Shown here: piece by piece, positions 38,191 through 46,761 of the stretch | Position numbering within the stretch: the first letter of the stretch is position 1 | Layout: the number at the start of each line of letters is the position of its first letter | NCBI RefSeq assembly: GCF_904848165.1 | Contig: NZ_LR884459.1 | Span: 2,232,001-2,296,000, forward strand | Origin: Psychrobacter arenosus | GTDB taxonomy: Bacteria; Pseudomonadota; Gammaproteobacteria; Pseudomonadales; Moraxellaceae | Reading direction: 5' to 3' | DNA: 64,000 nucleotides | Position numbers and translations under genes: made by a program | The notes under the pieces: generated by a model | Seen by the model: only the letters and a program-made list of their open reading frames with translations | What the model was told of the DNA's origin: nothing | Databases searched by the model: none

Positions 38191-41100
38191 ATGAGCTTCA
38201 ATGAAGATTCCCGCGTAAAAATTCCAACAATCCTTCACTTGATGAAGCTAGGTTATCAATACTTATCGCTTAAAGACGCTCAATGGGATATCGATACCAA
38301 TATTTTCCCTGAACTTTTTCACGATGCCATGATGCGAATAAATAAGGGTATTAAAGACGATGAGGTCAAACGTCTATTCGAAGATGTGAAGTTGCTCTTA
38401 GACAATGAAGATTTAGGCAAGGCTTTTTTTGACAAGCTATCTGAGCGTTCAGGTACGAAGCTGATTGATTTCGAAAACTTTAATAATAATAGTTTTCACG
38501 TGGTCACAGAGCTGACTTGTAAAAATGGCGACGAAGAATTCCGTCCTGATATCACCTTACTCATAAACGGTATGCCATTAGTGTTTATAGAGGTCAAAAA
38601 GCCGCATAATCGAGAAGGTATTATCGCTGAGAGAAATCGTATTAACACACGGTTTGAGAACACAAAGTTCAAACGGTTCGTTAATATCACGCAGTTTATG
38701 ATTTTTTCAAACAATATGGAATACGTGGATGGCGACCCTGAACCATTACGTGGAGCCTTTTACGCCAGTTCTTCTTACCATAAACCGATATTTAACTACT
38801 TCCGCGAAGAAGAGACGTTTAACTACACGGCATTACTAAAACCAATTACTGAAGCTGATGAGCTTAGAGTATTAAAGGATAACAACTTAGAAGTTATTCG
38901 AAATAGTTCAGAGTTTCAAACCAATAAACAGCCCGAACGTCCTACCAATAGCATCTGTACTTCTCTGCTCAGTCGTGAGCGGTTAGCATTTATTTTGCGT
39001 TATGCGCTGATTTATGTGAACGAGACTAAAGGACTAGAAAAGCACATAATGCGTTATCCGCAGATATTTGCGACTAAGGCGATTTGTGACAAACTCGATG
39101 AAGGCATTAGAAAAGGCATTATTTGGCATACACAAGGCAGCGGTAAAACTGCCTTGGCTTTTTATAATGTTCGCTTCCTAACAGACTATTTTCAAAAGCA
39201 ACGAATAACGCCTAAGTTTTATTTCATCGTTGATCGATTAGACTTACTACAACAGGCACAGCGTGAGTTTACAGCGCGTGGTCTAAGAGTTCGAACCGTT
39301 GACTCCAGAGATGATTTTGCTCGTGATATTAAGGCAACCAAAGCTATTCACAATGATGCAGGCGTACCTGAGATCACAGTGGTCAATATACATAAATTCA
39401 AAGACGATCCTGACGTTGCTTCAACGAAGGACTATAACGTTGATATTCAGCGAATATACTTTTTAGATGAGGTACATCGTAGCTATAACCCTAAAGGCAG
39501 TTTCTTAGCGAACCTAAAAGAATCAGATCCTAACGCTATTAAAATCGGTCTGACAGGTACACCGCTATTGGGTGATGACTATAATTCAAGAGCCTTGTTT
39601 GGCGATTATATCCATAAGTACTATTACAATGCTTCTATTGCTGATGGCTATACCCTGCGACTGATAAGAGAAGAGATATCTACCGAGTATAAACTGATTT
39701 TACAAGAAGCCCTCGCAAAGGCGGAGGTGCTGGTAGGTGATGTTAAGCGTGAGGACATATACGCTCATTTTTGTTTTGTTGAGCCGATGCTTAAATATAT
39801 TGTCTCAGATTTTGAAAAAAGCCGTGGGGCGCTAAATGATGCAAGTATAGGCGGCATGGTTATTTGTGATAGCGCACAGCAAGCCAAGCATATGTTTGAG
39901 CTGTTTAATAAGCTCTATGCTCAAGATGAATCGGCTACTAAGAATCAAGAGCCAGACTCCAATATTAAAACCTTGGCAGAGATACGTCATGAAGAAACAA
40001 AAGTTAAATCTGCTAAATTAATTTTGCACGATGTTGGTACTAAAGAGGAGCGTAAGGACTGGGTAGAGGATTTTAAAGCTGGAAAGATAGACCTTTTATT
40101 TGTGTATAACATGCTACTGACTGGCTTTGATGCCAAGCGCTTAAAGAAGCTATACCTTGGGCGTATGGTTCGTGCACACAATCTTTTGCAAGCGCTCACT
40201 CGCGTGAACCGTACTTACAAAGATTTCAGATATGGCTATGTAGTTGATTTCGCGGATATAAGTAAAGAGTTTGATGCGACTAACAAAGCCTACTTCGAAG
40301 AGCTGCAATCAGAGTTTGGCGATGAGATGGAAAGCTACTCGCACCTATTTAAATCGCACGAAGAGATACAGCAGGAAATCGAGCATGTCAAGGATGTGCT
40401 GTTTCTTTACGAAACGGATAACATGGAGGTATTCAGCGATCAGATTAGCCAAATTCAAGATAGAGAAACGGTACTGAGCCTTAAAAAAGTGCTTGCTGAT
40501 GCTAGAAGTCTATATAATCTGGTTCGGCTCCAAGGTGACTATAAATTCTTAGAGGAGCTTGATTTTAATAAGTTAAACGTTCTTTACCGTGAGACCAGTC
40601 ATCATCTTGATTTATTAAACACCAAGCAGAATCTAGAGCAGGGTATAGGCACGAGTAACTTACTTAACCAAGCCTTAGAAGATGTGATATTTAAGTTTAC
40701 TAAAATAGGCGAAGAAGAGCTGGTACTAGCTGATGAACTTAAAAGTACCCTACGCAAAACTCGTGAAGCAATGGCCAGTAACTTTGATCAACAAGACCCT
40801 AAGTTTATAAGTCTAAGAGAAGAGCTAGAACGGATCTTTAAAAAACGAAAGCTTAGCGAAGTCTCACAAGAGCAGATGAATGCAAATATTGATGAGCTCA
40901 CTAAAATTCATAAACGCATAAAAGAGCTCAACCGTATGAATGAGCAAATGAGGCAGAAATATAAAGGTGATGCTAAATATGCTCGAATACACAAGCGGTT
41001 AACTGAGCCTCAGCAGGCGGATATAAACAGTTCCGAACGTACCATACATGAAGCACTAATGGCCGTAAAAAACGACGCGGATGAGAAGGTGCTTAATAGT

Positions 41101-41271
41101 AGTCAGATCGTCGATAACGAAAGCTACTTTGAGGGGCAGATGATGCCTATCGTCATCAAACGTTTTATGAAAGACCACAAGATCAAACTAAAACCTGACA
41201 GCTCACGCTACATCAATAAGCTGGTTGTCTCAGAATACATTAATGAATATAACGTTGGAGCAAGACCATGA
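38191..41271 (+). CDS. hsdR: Type I restriction endonuclease subunit R
   Basis: ATP-driven DNA translocase and nuclease of a type I restriction-modification complex, 1026 residues. The N-terminal PD-(D/E)XK nuclease shows D120, E134 and K136 (RPDITLLINGMPLVFIEVKK). The SF2 motor follows: Walker A QGSGKT around 315-320, DEVH at 426-429, the LTGTPLL motif and GRMVRAHNLLQALTRVNRTY as motif VI. The C-terminal third is helical with a charged coiled coil, used to dock on the methylase core. All catalytic residues are present, so it should be active. It overlaps hsdM by four bases (ATGA). Confidence 0.97.
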   Translation: MSFNEDSRVKIPTILHLMKLGYQYLSLKDAQWDIDTNIFPELFHDAMMRINKGIKDDEVKRLFEDVKLLLDNEDLGKAFFDKLSERSGTKLIDFENFNNNSFHVVTELTCKNGDEEFRPDITLLINGMPLVFIEVKKPHNREGIIAERNRINTRFENTKFKRFVNITQFMIFSNNMEYVDGDPEPLRGAFYASSSYHKPIFNYFREEETFNYTALLKPITEADELRVLKDNNLEVIRNSSEFQTNKQPERPTNSICTSLLSRERLAFILRYALIYVNETKGLEKHIMRYPQIFATKAICDKLDEGIRKGIIWHTQGSGKTALAFYNVRFLTDYFQKQRITPKFYFIVDRLDLLQQAQREFTARGLRVRTVDSRDDFARDIKATKAIHNDAGVPEITVVNIHKFKDDPDVASTKDYNVDIQRIYFLDEVHRSYNPKGSFLANLKESDPNAIKIGLTGTPLLGDDYNSRALFGDYIHKYYYNASIADGYTLRLIREEISTEYKLILQEALAKAEVLVGDVKREDIYAHFCFVEPMLKYIVSDFEKSRGALNDASIGGMVICDSAQQAKHMFELFNKLYAQDESATKNQEPDSNIKTLAEIRHEETKVKSAKLILHDVGTKEERKDWVEDFKAGKIDLLFVYNMLLTGFDAKRLKKLYLGRMVRAHNLLQALTRVNRTYKDFRYGYVVDFADISKEFDATNKAYFEELQSEFGDEMESYSHLFKSHEEIQQEIEHVKDVLFLYETDNMEVFSDQISQIQDRETVLSLKKVLADARSLYNLVRLQGDYKFLEELDFNKLNVLYRETSHHLDLLNTKQNLEQGIGTSNLLNQALEDVIFKFTKIGEEELVLADELKSTLRKTREAMASNFDQQDPKFISLREELERIFKKRKLSEVSQEQMNANIDELTKIHKRIKELNRMNEQMRQKYKGDAKYARIHKRLTEPQQADINSSERTIHEALMAVKNDADEKVLNSSQIVDNESYFEGQMMPIVIKRFMKDHKIKLKPDSSRYINKLVVSEYINEYNVGARP

Positions 41272-42905
41272 TAGAGCTTGAGTTTAAAGCGAAAACCCAA
41301 GAACTAATCGATAGTTTAAAAAGTATTTGTGCCAATTACGGTCTCGGTAATGACGGTAACGAGTTTAAAATCATTACCCAAATATTCTTGTATAAGTTCC
41401 TAAACGATAAATTTTCCTATGAGGCTAAGAAAATAGATGAGGATGTCGCTAAAGCTAATAACTGGGAAAAAGCGCTTAGTGATATGAGTGATGAAGACTA
41501 TGAGATGCTACAGCTACAGATGAGCGCAGACACTGCTCGTTTGGAGCCTCAGCACTTTATTAGCTATCTATTTAGTCAAAGTAACGCGCCTGACTTTGCT
41601 AAGCTATTTGATGACACGCTGATTGATATCGCCATTAAAAACAACGACATCTTTGCGGTAAAAACAGATGGTGGTGCAAAGGTCGTGCTATTTGATCGTC
41701 TAAGCCAATACATCGCTGATGAGTCTAAGCGTGATGATTTTTGCCGTGCGGTAATCAATAAGCTGATTGAGTTTAGCTTTGAGCGTATTTTTGACCAAAA
41801 ATTCGATTTTTATGCCGGTATTTTTGAGTACTTAATTAAAGACTATAACAGTAACTCGGGCGGTAAATATGCCGAGTATTTCACGCCTCATGCGGTCGCT
41901 CGCATTATGGCTGAGATACTGGTGCCACAAGCGGAGCGTGGTACGGTAAGGGATGTCACCTGTTACGACCCTTCAGCAGGTTCAGGTACGTTATTGATGA
42001 ACGTTGCTCATGCCATCGGTGAAGACCGTTGTACTATCTACACCCAAGATATCTCACAAAAATCATCGAACTTATTACGCTTAAACTTAATCTTAAATAA
42101 TTTAGTGCATTCTATACCCAACGTCATTCAGGGCAATACCATTTTTCATCCTTATCATAAGGACGGTGAAGAGCTTAAGAAATTTGACTACATCGTCTCC
42201 AATCCACCATTCAAACTAGACTTTAGCGACTATCGAGATGCATTAGATAGCAAAGAGAATAAAGAACGCTTCTTTGCAGGCATTCCAAAGATTAAGCCTA
42301 AAAGTGCAGACAAGATGGAAATCTATCAGCTGTTCTTACAGCACATCATTGTGTCGCTCAAAAAAGGTGGTAAGGCAGCCGTAGTCGTACCCACTGGCTT
42401 TATTACTGCTCAATCTGGCATCGACAAAAAGATTCGCCAAAAGTTAGTAGATGAAAAGATGCTCGCTGGTGTGGTCTCTATGCCATCGAATATTTTTGCT
42501 ACTACAGGAACAAACGTATCGATACTATTTATCGATGATAGCAATGATGGAGATGTCATATTGGTCGATGCGTCAAATCTAGGTAAGAAAGTAAAGGAAG
42601 GTAAGAACCAAAAGACAGTGTTAAGTACTGAGGAAGAGCAACAGATCGTTGATGTGTTTAATAATAAAGAGCAAGTCGATGATTTATCAGTAACTGTAAA
42701 TTATGATGATATTAAGGCAAAAAATTATAGCTTTAGTGCAGGTCAGTATTTTGAGGTAAAAATTGAGTACGTCGATATCACTGCTGAGCAGTTTAAAGAT
42801 AAAATGCAGAGCTTTACAGATAATTTAGAGCGGCTGTTTAGTGAGTCTAATGAGCTAGAAAATGAGATAAAAAAGCAGTTAGCGGGGTTAGGGTATGAAG
42901 AGTAA
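41268..42905 (+). CDS. hsdM: Type I DNA methyltransferase subunit M
   Basis: N6-adenine methylase subunit that protects host sites, 545 residues. The N-terminal helical HsdM_N domain (about 10-150) is followed by the methylase domain: SAM motif DPSAGSG at 234-240 and catalytic NPPF at 312-315. A short charged C-terminal tail ends in a coiled coil (LFSESNELENEIKKQ). It overlaps hsdR by four bases upstream and hsdS by eleven downstream, so all three subunits are translationally coupled. Confidence 0.97.
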   Translation: MIELEFKAKTQELIDSLKSICANYGLGNDGNEFKIITQIFLYKFLNDKFSYEAKKIDEDVAKANNWEKALSDMSDEDYEMLQLQMSADTARLEPQHFISYLFSQSNAPDFAKLFDDTLIDIAIKNNDIFAVKTDGGAKVVLFDRLSQYIADESKRDDFCRAVINKLIEFSFERIFDQKFDFYAGIFEYLIKDYNSNSGGKYAEYFTPHAVARIMAEILVPQAERGTVRDVTCYDPSAGSGTLLMNVAHAIGEDRCTIYTQDISQKSSNLLRLNLILNNLVHSIPNVIQGNTIFHPYHKDGEELKKFDYIVSNPPFKLDFSDYRDALDSKENKERFFAGIPKIKPKSADKMEIYQLFLQHIIVSLKKGGKAAVVVPTGFITAQSGIDKKIRQKLVDEKMLAGVVSMPSNIFATTGTNVSILFIDDSNDGDVILVDASNLGKKVKEGKNQKTVLSTEEEQQIVDVFNNKEQVDDLSVTVNYDDIKAKNYSFSAGQYFEVKIEYVDITAEQFKDKMQSFTDNLERLFSESNELENEIKKQLAGLGYEE

Positions 42906-44124
42906 TATGACGCCGCTCACAGAATTATTAATCGCTATAGTCGATAATAGAGGAAAAACGGTTCCAACAAGTAATTATGGCACTCCTTTAATAGCAACTA
43001 ACTGCATTAAGCATAGCAGTATCTATCCTACTTTTGATAATGTGCGTTACGTAAATGAAGAGGTAATGCAGAATTGGTTTCGTGCTCATCCAAAGCCAAA
43101 CGATATTATTTTCGTCAATAAAGGAACTCCAGGCCGCGTGTGTTTAGTTCCAGATCCTGTAAGTTTTTGTTTTGCACAAGATATGATGGGTTTCAGATGT
43201 GATCCTAAAAAAATAGATTATCAGTACTTATTTGCGGTGTTGAGGTCAAAATTCATACAACAGAAAATTGAGAACTTTCACGTTGGCCTAGTTATTCCTC
43301 ATTTTAGGAAAGGTGATCTGGATCATATTAAAATACCTCGATTATCATCTAGACAGTTAGAATTAGCGGTAGGTAATTTATACCTTAATCTATCAAAGAA
43401 AATCGAAATCAACAACCAAATTAATGCTGAGCTAGAAGCCATGGCAAAAACGCTGTATGACTATTGGTTTATACAGTTTGATTTTCCTAATGCTGACTGT
43501 AAACCTTATAAATCCTCTGGCGGTAAGATGGTTTATAACGAAGTGTTAAAGCGGGAGATACCTGAAAGATGGGAAGCAAAGGTCTTAGCTGATATTGCTA
43601 ATATTACAATGGGTCAATCACCTTCAGGTAGTTCTTATAATTCAGAAGGTATAGGTACAATTTTTTTCCAAGGCTCAACTGATTTTGGCTGGTTATTTCC
43701 AACGACCCGTCAATACACGACTGAGCCAAACAGAATGGCAAAGAAAGGTGATATTTTATTAAGTGTTAGAGCCCCAGTAGGTACAATGAATATTGCTAAA
43801 GATGACTGCTGTATCGGACGAGGTTTAGCGGCGTTAAATAGCAAAACTGGCTCGGATAGTTTTTTGTTTTATGTAATGCAATACTACAAACAAATTTTTG
43901 ATTACCGAAACTCAGAAGGTACAACCTTTGGTTCTATCAATAAAGATGATTTACACTCGCTACCTTTAGCATACCCAACGTCTGACTTGTTAAATAAATA
44001 CGATGAGATTGTCTCTCAATCTAATAAGCTGGTTTTTGAAAAGGGTATGGAAAATATTCAGCTCGAAGAGCTTAGAGACTGGCTGCTACCTATGTTGATG
44101 AATGGTCAGGTCACTATTAGTTAA
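42895..44124 (+). CDS. hsdS: Type I restriction-modification specificity subunit S
   Basis: Target-recognition subunit, 409 residues, with two variable target recognition domains (about 5-160 and 215-360) separated by conserved helical spacers. The central repeat contains KKIEINNQINAELEAMAKTL, and the second domain opens with ANITMGQSPSGSSYNS, the common start of such domains. It closes with the conserved LRDWLLPMLMNGQV. It overlaps hsdM by 11 bases. A stray hsdS-like 3' end lies about 430 bases downstream (see 44553-44648), evidence of past recombination in the locus. The recognition sequence cannot be predicted here. Confidence 0.95.
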   Translation: MKSNMTPLTELLIAIVDNRGKTVPTSNYGTPLIATNCIKHSSIYPTFDNVRYVNEEVMQNWFRAHPKPNDIIFVNKGTPGRVCLVPDPVSFCFAQDMMGFRCDPKKIDYQYLFAVLRSKFIQQKIENFHVGLVIPHFRKGDLDHIKIPRLSSRQLELAVGNLYLNLSKKIEINNQINAELEAMAKTLYDYWFIQFDFPNADCKPYKSSGGKMVYNEVLKREIPERWEAKVLADIANITMGQSPSGSSYNSEGIGTIFFQGSTDFGWLFPTTRQYTTEPNRMAKKGDILLSVRAPVGTMNIAKDDCCIGRGLAALNSKTGSDSFLFYVMQYYKQIFDYRNSEGTTFGSINKDDLHSLPLAYPTSDLLNKYDEIVSQSNKLVFEKGMENIQLEELRDWLLPMLMNGQVTIS

Positions 44125-44148
44125 TGAATAATAATTAGGGAAAGGATT

Positions 44149-44580
44149 ATGGAGCTTGTAGCAAATATTTGGCCAATCGTAGATCAAATGACTGGCATCG
44201 TTCAGCGTTTTTTATTTAGAGCCTATGCGTTAGAAGCCAATGATGAGGAAATAAGTACTGTTCTCACAATACTTGCTCGCTCTGATTATCGAACTGCCCA
44301 AGTACAAAAGATCCCTGATAACTATAGGCTTAGCTCTGAGCATGGGACGATATTTGGGGCTGTGGAAGTAGGTATGTTTAATCAATATATGCACAGCATT
44401 TTAGAGGATACGTTAATAGCTGCTGAAAAATCCTTTGCTAATATGAATAACTATGGCATAGGGATAGATGGTCCATTAATCCCTGAAGCCTTAACTTTTC
44501 CAGCAGAACCGTACCTTGTGACAACTTATCTAATAGAGTTACCTAGTGGCGAGCTGATACCGCATTTGAAAGCGCGTTAG
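44149..44580 (+). CDS. Hypothetical protein in the hsd locus
   Basis: A 143-residue soluble protein of unknown family, acidic and with no membrane segment or signal peptide. AAAGGA lies at good spacing before its ATG, 25 bases after the hsdS stop, so it is probably expressed with the hsd operon. Its last ten codons overlap, in another frame, the 5' end of an hsdS-like 3' remnant. This suggests it was inserted into, or recombined with, an older hsdS gene. It could be an accessory or anti-restriction factor by position alone; there is no sequence support for either. Confidence 0.65.
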   Translation: MELVANIWPIVDQMTGIVQRFLFRAYALEANDEEISTVLTILARSDYRTAQVQKIPDNYRLSSEHGTIFGAVEVGMFNQYMHSILEDTLIAAEKSFANMNNYGIGIDGPLIPEALTFPAEPYLVTTYLIELPSGELIPHLKAR

Positions 44581-44648
44581 CTGAGCTTAAACACTGGCTA
44601 CTGCCTATGCTAATGAGCAGGAAGGTGGCGGTAGAGTCAGCAGCATAA
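44553..44648 (+). pseudogene. 3' remnant of a second hsdS gene
   Basis: In a frame different from the 143-aa gene, these bases encode FESALAELKHWLLPMLMSRK and then VAVESAA before TAA. This matches the last segment of the intact hsdS (LEELRDWLLPMLMNGQV). The frame is closed upstream by a TAG at 44544, and no ribosome binding site precedes it. It is the tail of a lost specificity gene. Confidence 0.7.
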
Positions 44649-44715
44649 TAATCGTAAGATTTAAAGTATTTGTATGTCAGAACTGAATTTAAATAATACT
44701 TATCAAGGGGTTACC

Positions 44716-46731
44716 ATGAGCTTACAAACTAATTTAGCAGGACGTATTCGCAATACGGATTTACCTAAAAGCCATGCCTTGATGCCTGTTTTCGAAGCTG
44801 TAGTTAATTCTATTCATGCTATTGAGGAAACCAAAAACTTAGTAGATGGTAAGATCACCTTAGACATTATTCGATCTCAGGAAGTTTTATCTGAACTAGA
44901 CAGTGATCTGTCCCCTCCTATCGAAGGCTTTATTATAACTGATAACGGTTGTGGCTTTACAGAGAAAAACTTTGTCTCTTTTGATACGCTTGACTCTGAT
45001 TATAAGCTAGATAAAGGATGTCGTGGTTTAGGCCGTTTAATTTGGTTGAAGGTCTTTGATATAGCTACCGTAAACAGCGTTTTTGAAAATGGTGAAGGGG
45101 AGTTTCAAAAACGACAATTTACCTTTAGTGCCAATAGAGGTATAGATAACCGTGAATTATTAAGTGATGATAGTAAACAACAAAAAACAACTATTGCTCT
45201 CAAGGGTGTAAATAAAAAATATTTGAGTAATATACCGAAAAAAATAGAATCAATTGCTGACAGTTTACTAGAGCATATTCTGTGGTACTTCGTTAGAGAC
45301 GGGGGAGCGCCTGAAGTTTTTGTGAAAGATGGAGCCGAAGAAATTCATCTAAATTCTTTATATGATAAATATATGAAGGACACGGCTACTACTGAGACAA
45401 TCCAAATCAAAGATTATGATTTTTTCTTAACTCATATTAAGTTCAGAAATACTTTAAAATCTAATCATAAGCTTGCATGGTGTGCTTCTAATCGCTTGGT
45501 CAAAGAGGAGGTTATCAAATCTGATTGGGTGCCAGGTCTCTACAGTAGCCTTGAAGATCATAATGGCGAGTTCTACTATAATTGCTATATCACTTCAGAT
45601 TATCTAACAGAGAGAGTACGTAGCGAACGCACAGGATTTAATATAGAAGAAGGTTCATCTGACATGCTAGACGAGATTTCTTTTAGTATGTTGAGGCAAG
45701 TAGTCTTAGAAAAATGTAACAGTTATCTAAAGGAGTATTTGGTCGAAAATATTAAAGAAGGCCATGATAGATTAACTAAATTCGTAAGCGATCGTGCCCC
45801 TCAGTACCGTCCAATTTTAGGGTATTTAGCGAAGAATGAACTAATTATTGATCCTAGTATCACGGACGCTAAGCTTGACCTCTTACTGCATAGCTATAAG
45901 TATAAACTAGAAAACCAAATTCTTTCAGAAGGCCACACAGTTATGCAGCCTAAGGAGAATGAAGAGGTTGATGACTATAAAACTCGCTTAAATGAGTATT
46001 TACATAAAGTCGGAGACATAAAAAAATCTGACTTAGCTAAATATGTTTCACATAGAAAAGTGATAATTGATTTACTAAGTAAATCAATTAATATGCTTGA
46101 TGATGGGAAGTATGAAAAAGAGCATGTCATTCATGAGCTTATAATGCCTATGCAAGCAGATACGGATGACACTGACGGTCTAGCTTGCAACTTATGGCTA
46201 TTGGACGAAAGACTAGCTTTTCATCACTATCTGGCTTCTGATAAGACTATAAACTCGATGCCTATTACAGATGATATATCAAACTTAGAGCCTGATTTAA
46301 TCAGCTTAAAAGTTTTCGATAACCCTATTTTAGTCAGTAACCAAAAATCGCCAACATTAGCGTCAATCACAGTTATCGAAATTAAGCGGCCCATGCGTAA
46401 CGATGTTGCAGAAGGTAGAGACCCTGTAGAGCAGTCACTAAATTATCTTGAAAAAGTACGTGAGGGTAGAGTTACAACGAAGAATGGTAGGCCTATTCAC
46501 GGTGCGCAGGATTTGCCAGGATACTGTTATGTACTTTGTGATTTAACAAATACAATGGTAAAGCGTTTAAAAAAGTATGATCTTACGATGACATCTGATG
46601 GAATGGGTTACTTTGGTTATAATAAGGCCTATAAAGCTTATATAGAAGTAATGAGTTTTGATCAGTTAGTAAAAAGTGCTACAGAAAGAAATAGTGCCTT
46701 CTTTACACATTTAGGAATACCTAGTTTTTAA
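44716..46731 (+). CDS. GHKL ATPase fused to a PD-(D/E)XK-like domain, putative defence protein
   Basis: A 671-residue protein. The ATG at 44716 has AAGGGG six bases upstream and gives the family-like opening MSLQTNLAGRIRNTDLPKSH; the ATG at 44674 has none. The N-terminus is a GHKL (Hsp90/MutL/histidine-kinase) ATPase: N box EAVVNSIHA at 27-35, DNGCGF at 76-81 and GCRGLGRL at 101-108. The C-terminus has a nuclease-like core: Asp527 in PDLISLKVFD, then Glu555 and Lys557 in VIEIKRP. No named domain is known to me for the middle. It follows the hsd cargo and precedes, by 30 bases, a second GHKL-related protein, suggesting a shared defence role (inference). Confidence 0.75.
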   Translation: MSLQTNLAGRIRNTDLPKSHALMPVFEAVVNSIHAIEETKNLVDGKITLDIIRSQEVLSELDSDLSPPIEGFIITDNGCGFTEKNFVSFDTLDSDYKLDKGCRGLGRLIWLKVFDIATVNSVFENGEGEFQKRQFTFSANRGIDNRELLSDDSKQQKTTIALKGVNKKYLSNIPKKIESIADSLLEHILWYFVRDGGAPEVFVKDGAEEIHLNSLYDKYMKDTATTETIQIKDYDFFLTHIKFRNTLKSNHKLAWCASNRLVKEEVIKSDWVPGLYSSLEDHNGEFYYNCYITSDYLTERVRSERTGFNIEEGSSDMLDEISFSMLRQVVLEKCNSYLKEYLVENIKEGHDRLTKFVSDRAPQYRPILGYLAKNELIIDPSITDAKLDLLLHSYKYKLENQILSEGHTVMQPKENEEVDDYKTRLNEYLHKVGDIKKSDLAKYVSHRKVIIDLLSKSINMLDDGKYEKEHVIHELIMPMQADTDDTDGLACNLWLLDERLAFHHYLASDKTINSMPITDDISNLEPDLISLKVFDNPILVSNQKSPTLASITVIEIKRPMRNDVAEGRDPVEQSLNYLEKVREGRVTTKNGRPIHGAQDLPGYCYVLCDLTNTMVKRLKKYDLTMTSDGMGYFGYNKAYKAYIEVMSFDQLVKSATERNSAFFTHLGIPSF

Positions 46732-46761
46732 ACTTAACTTGCTCCTGTAGCCTAATTTACT

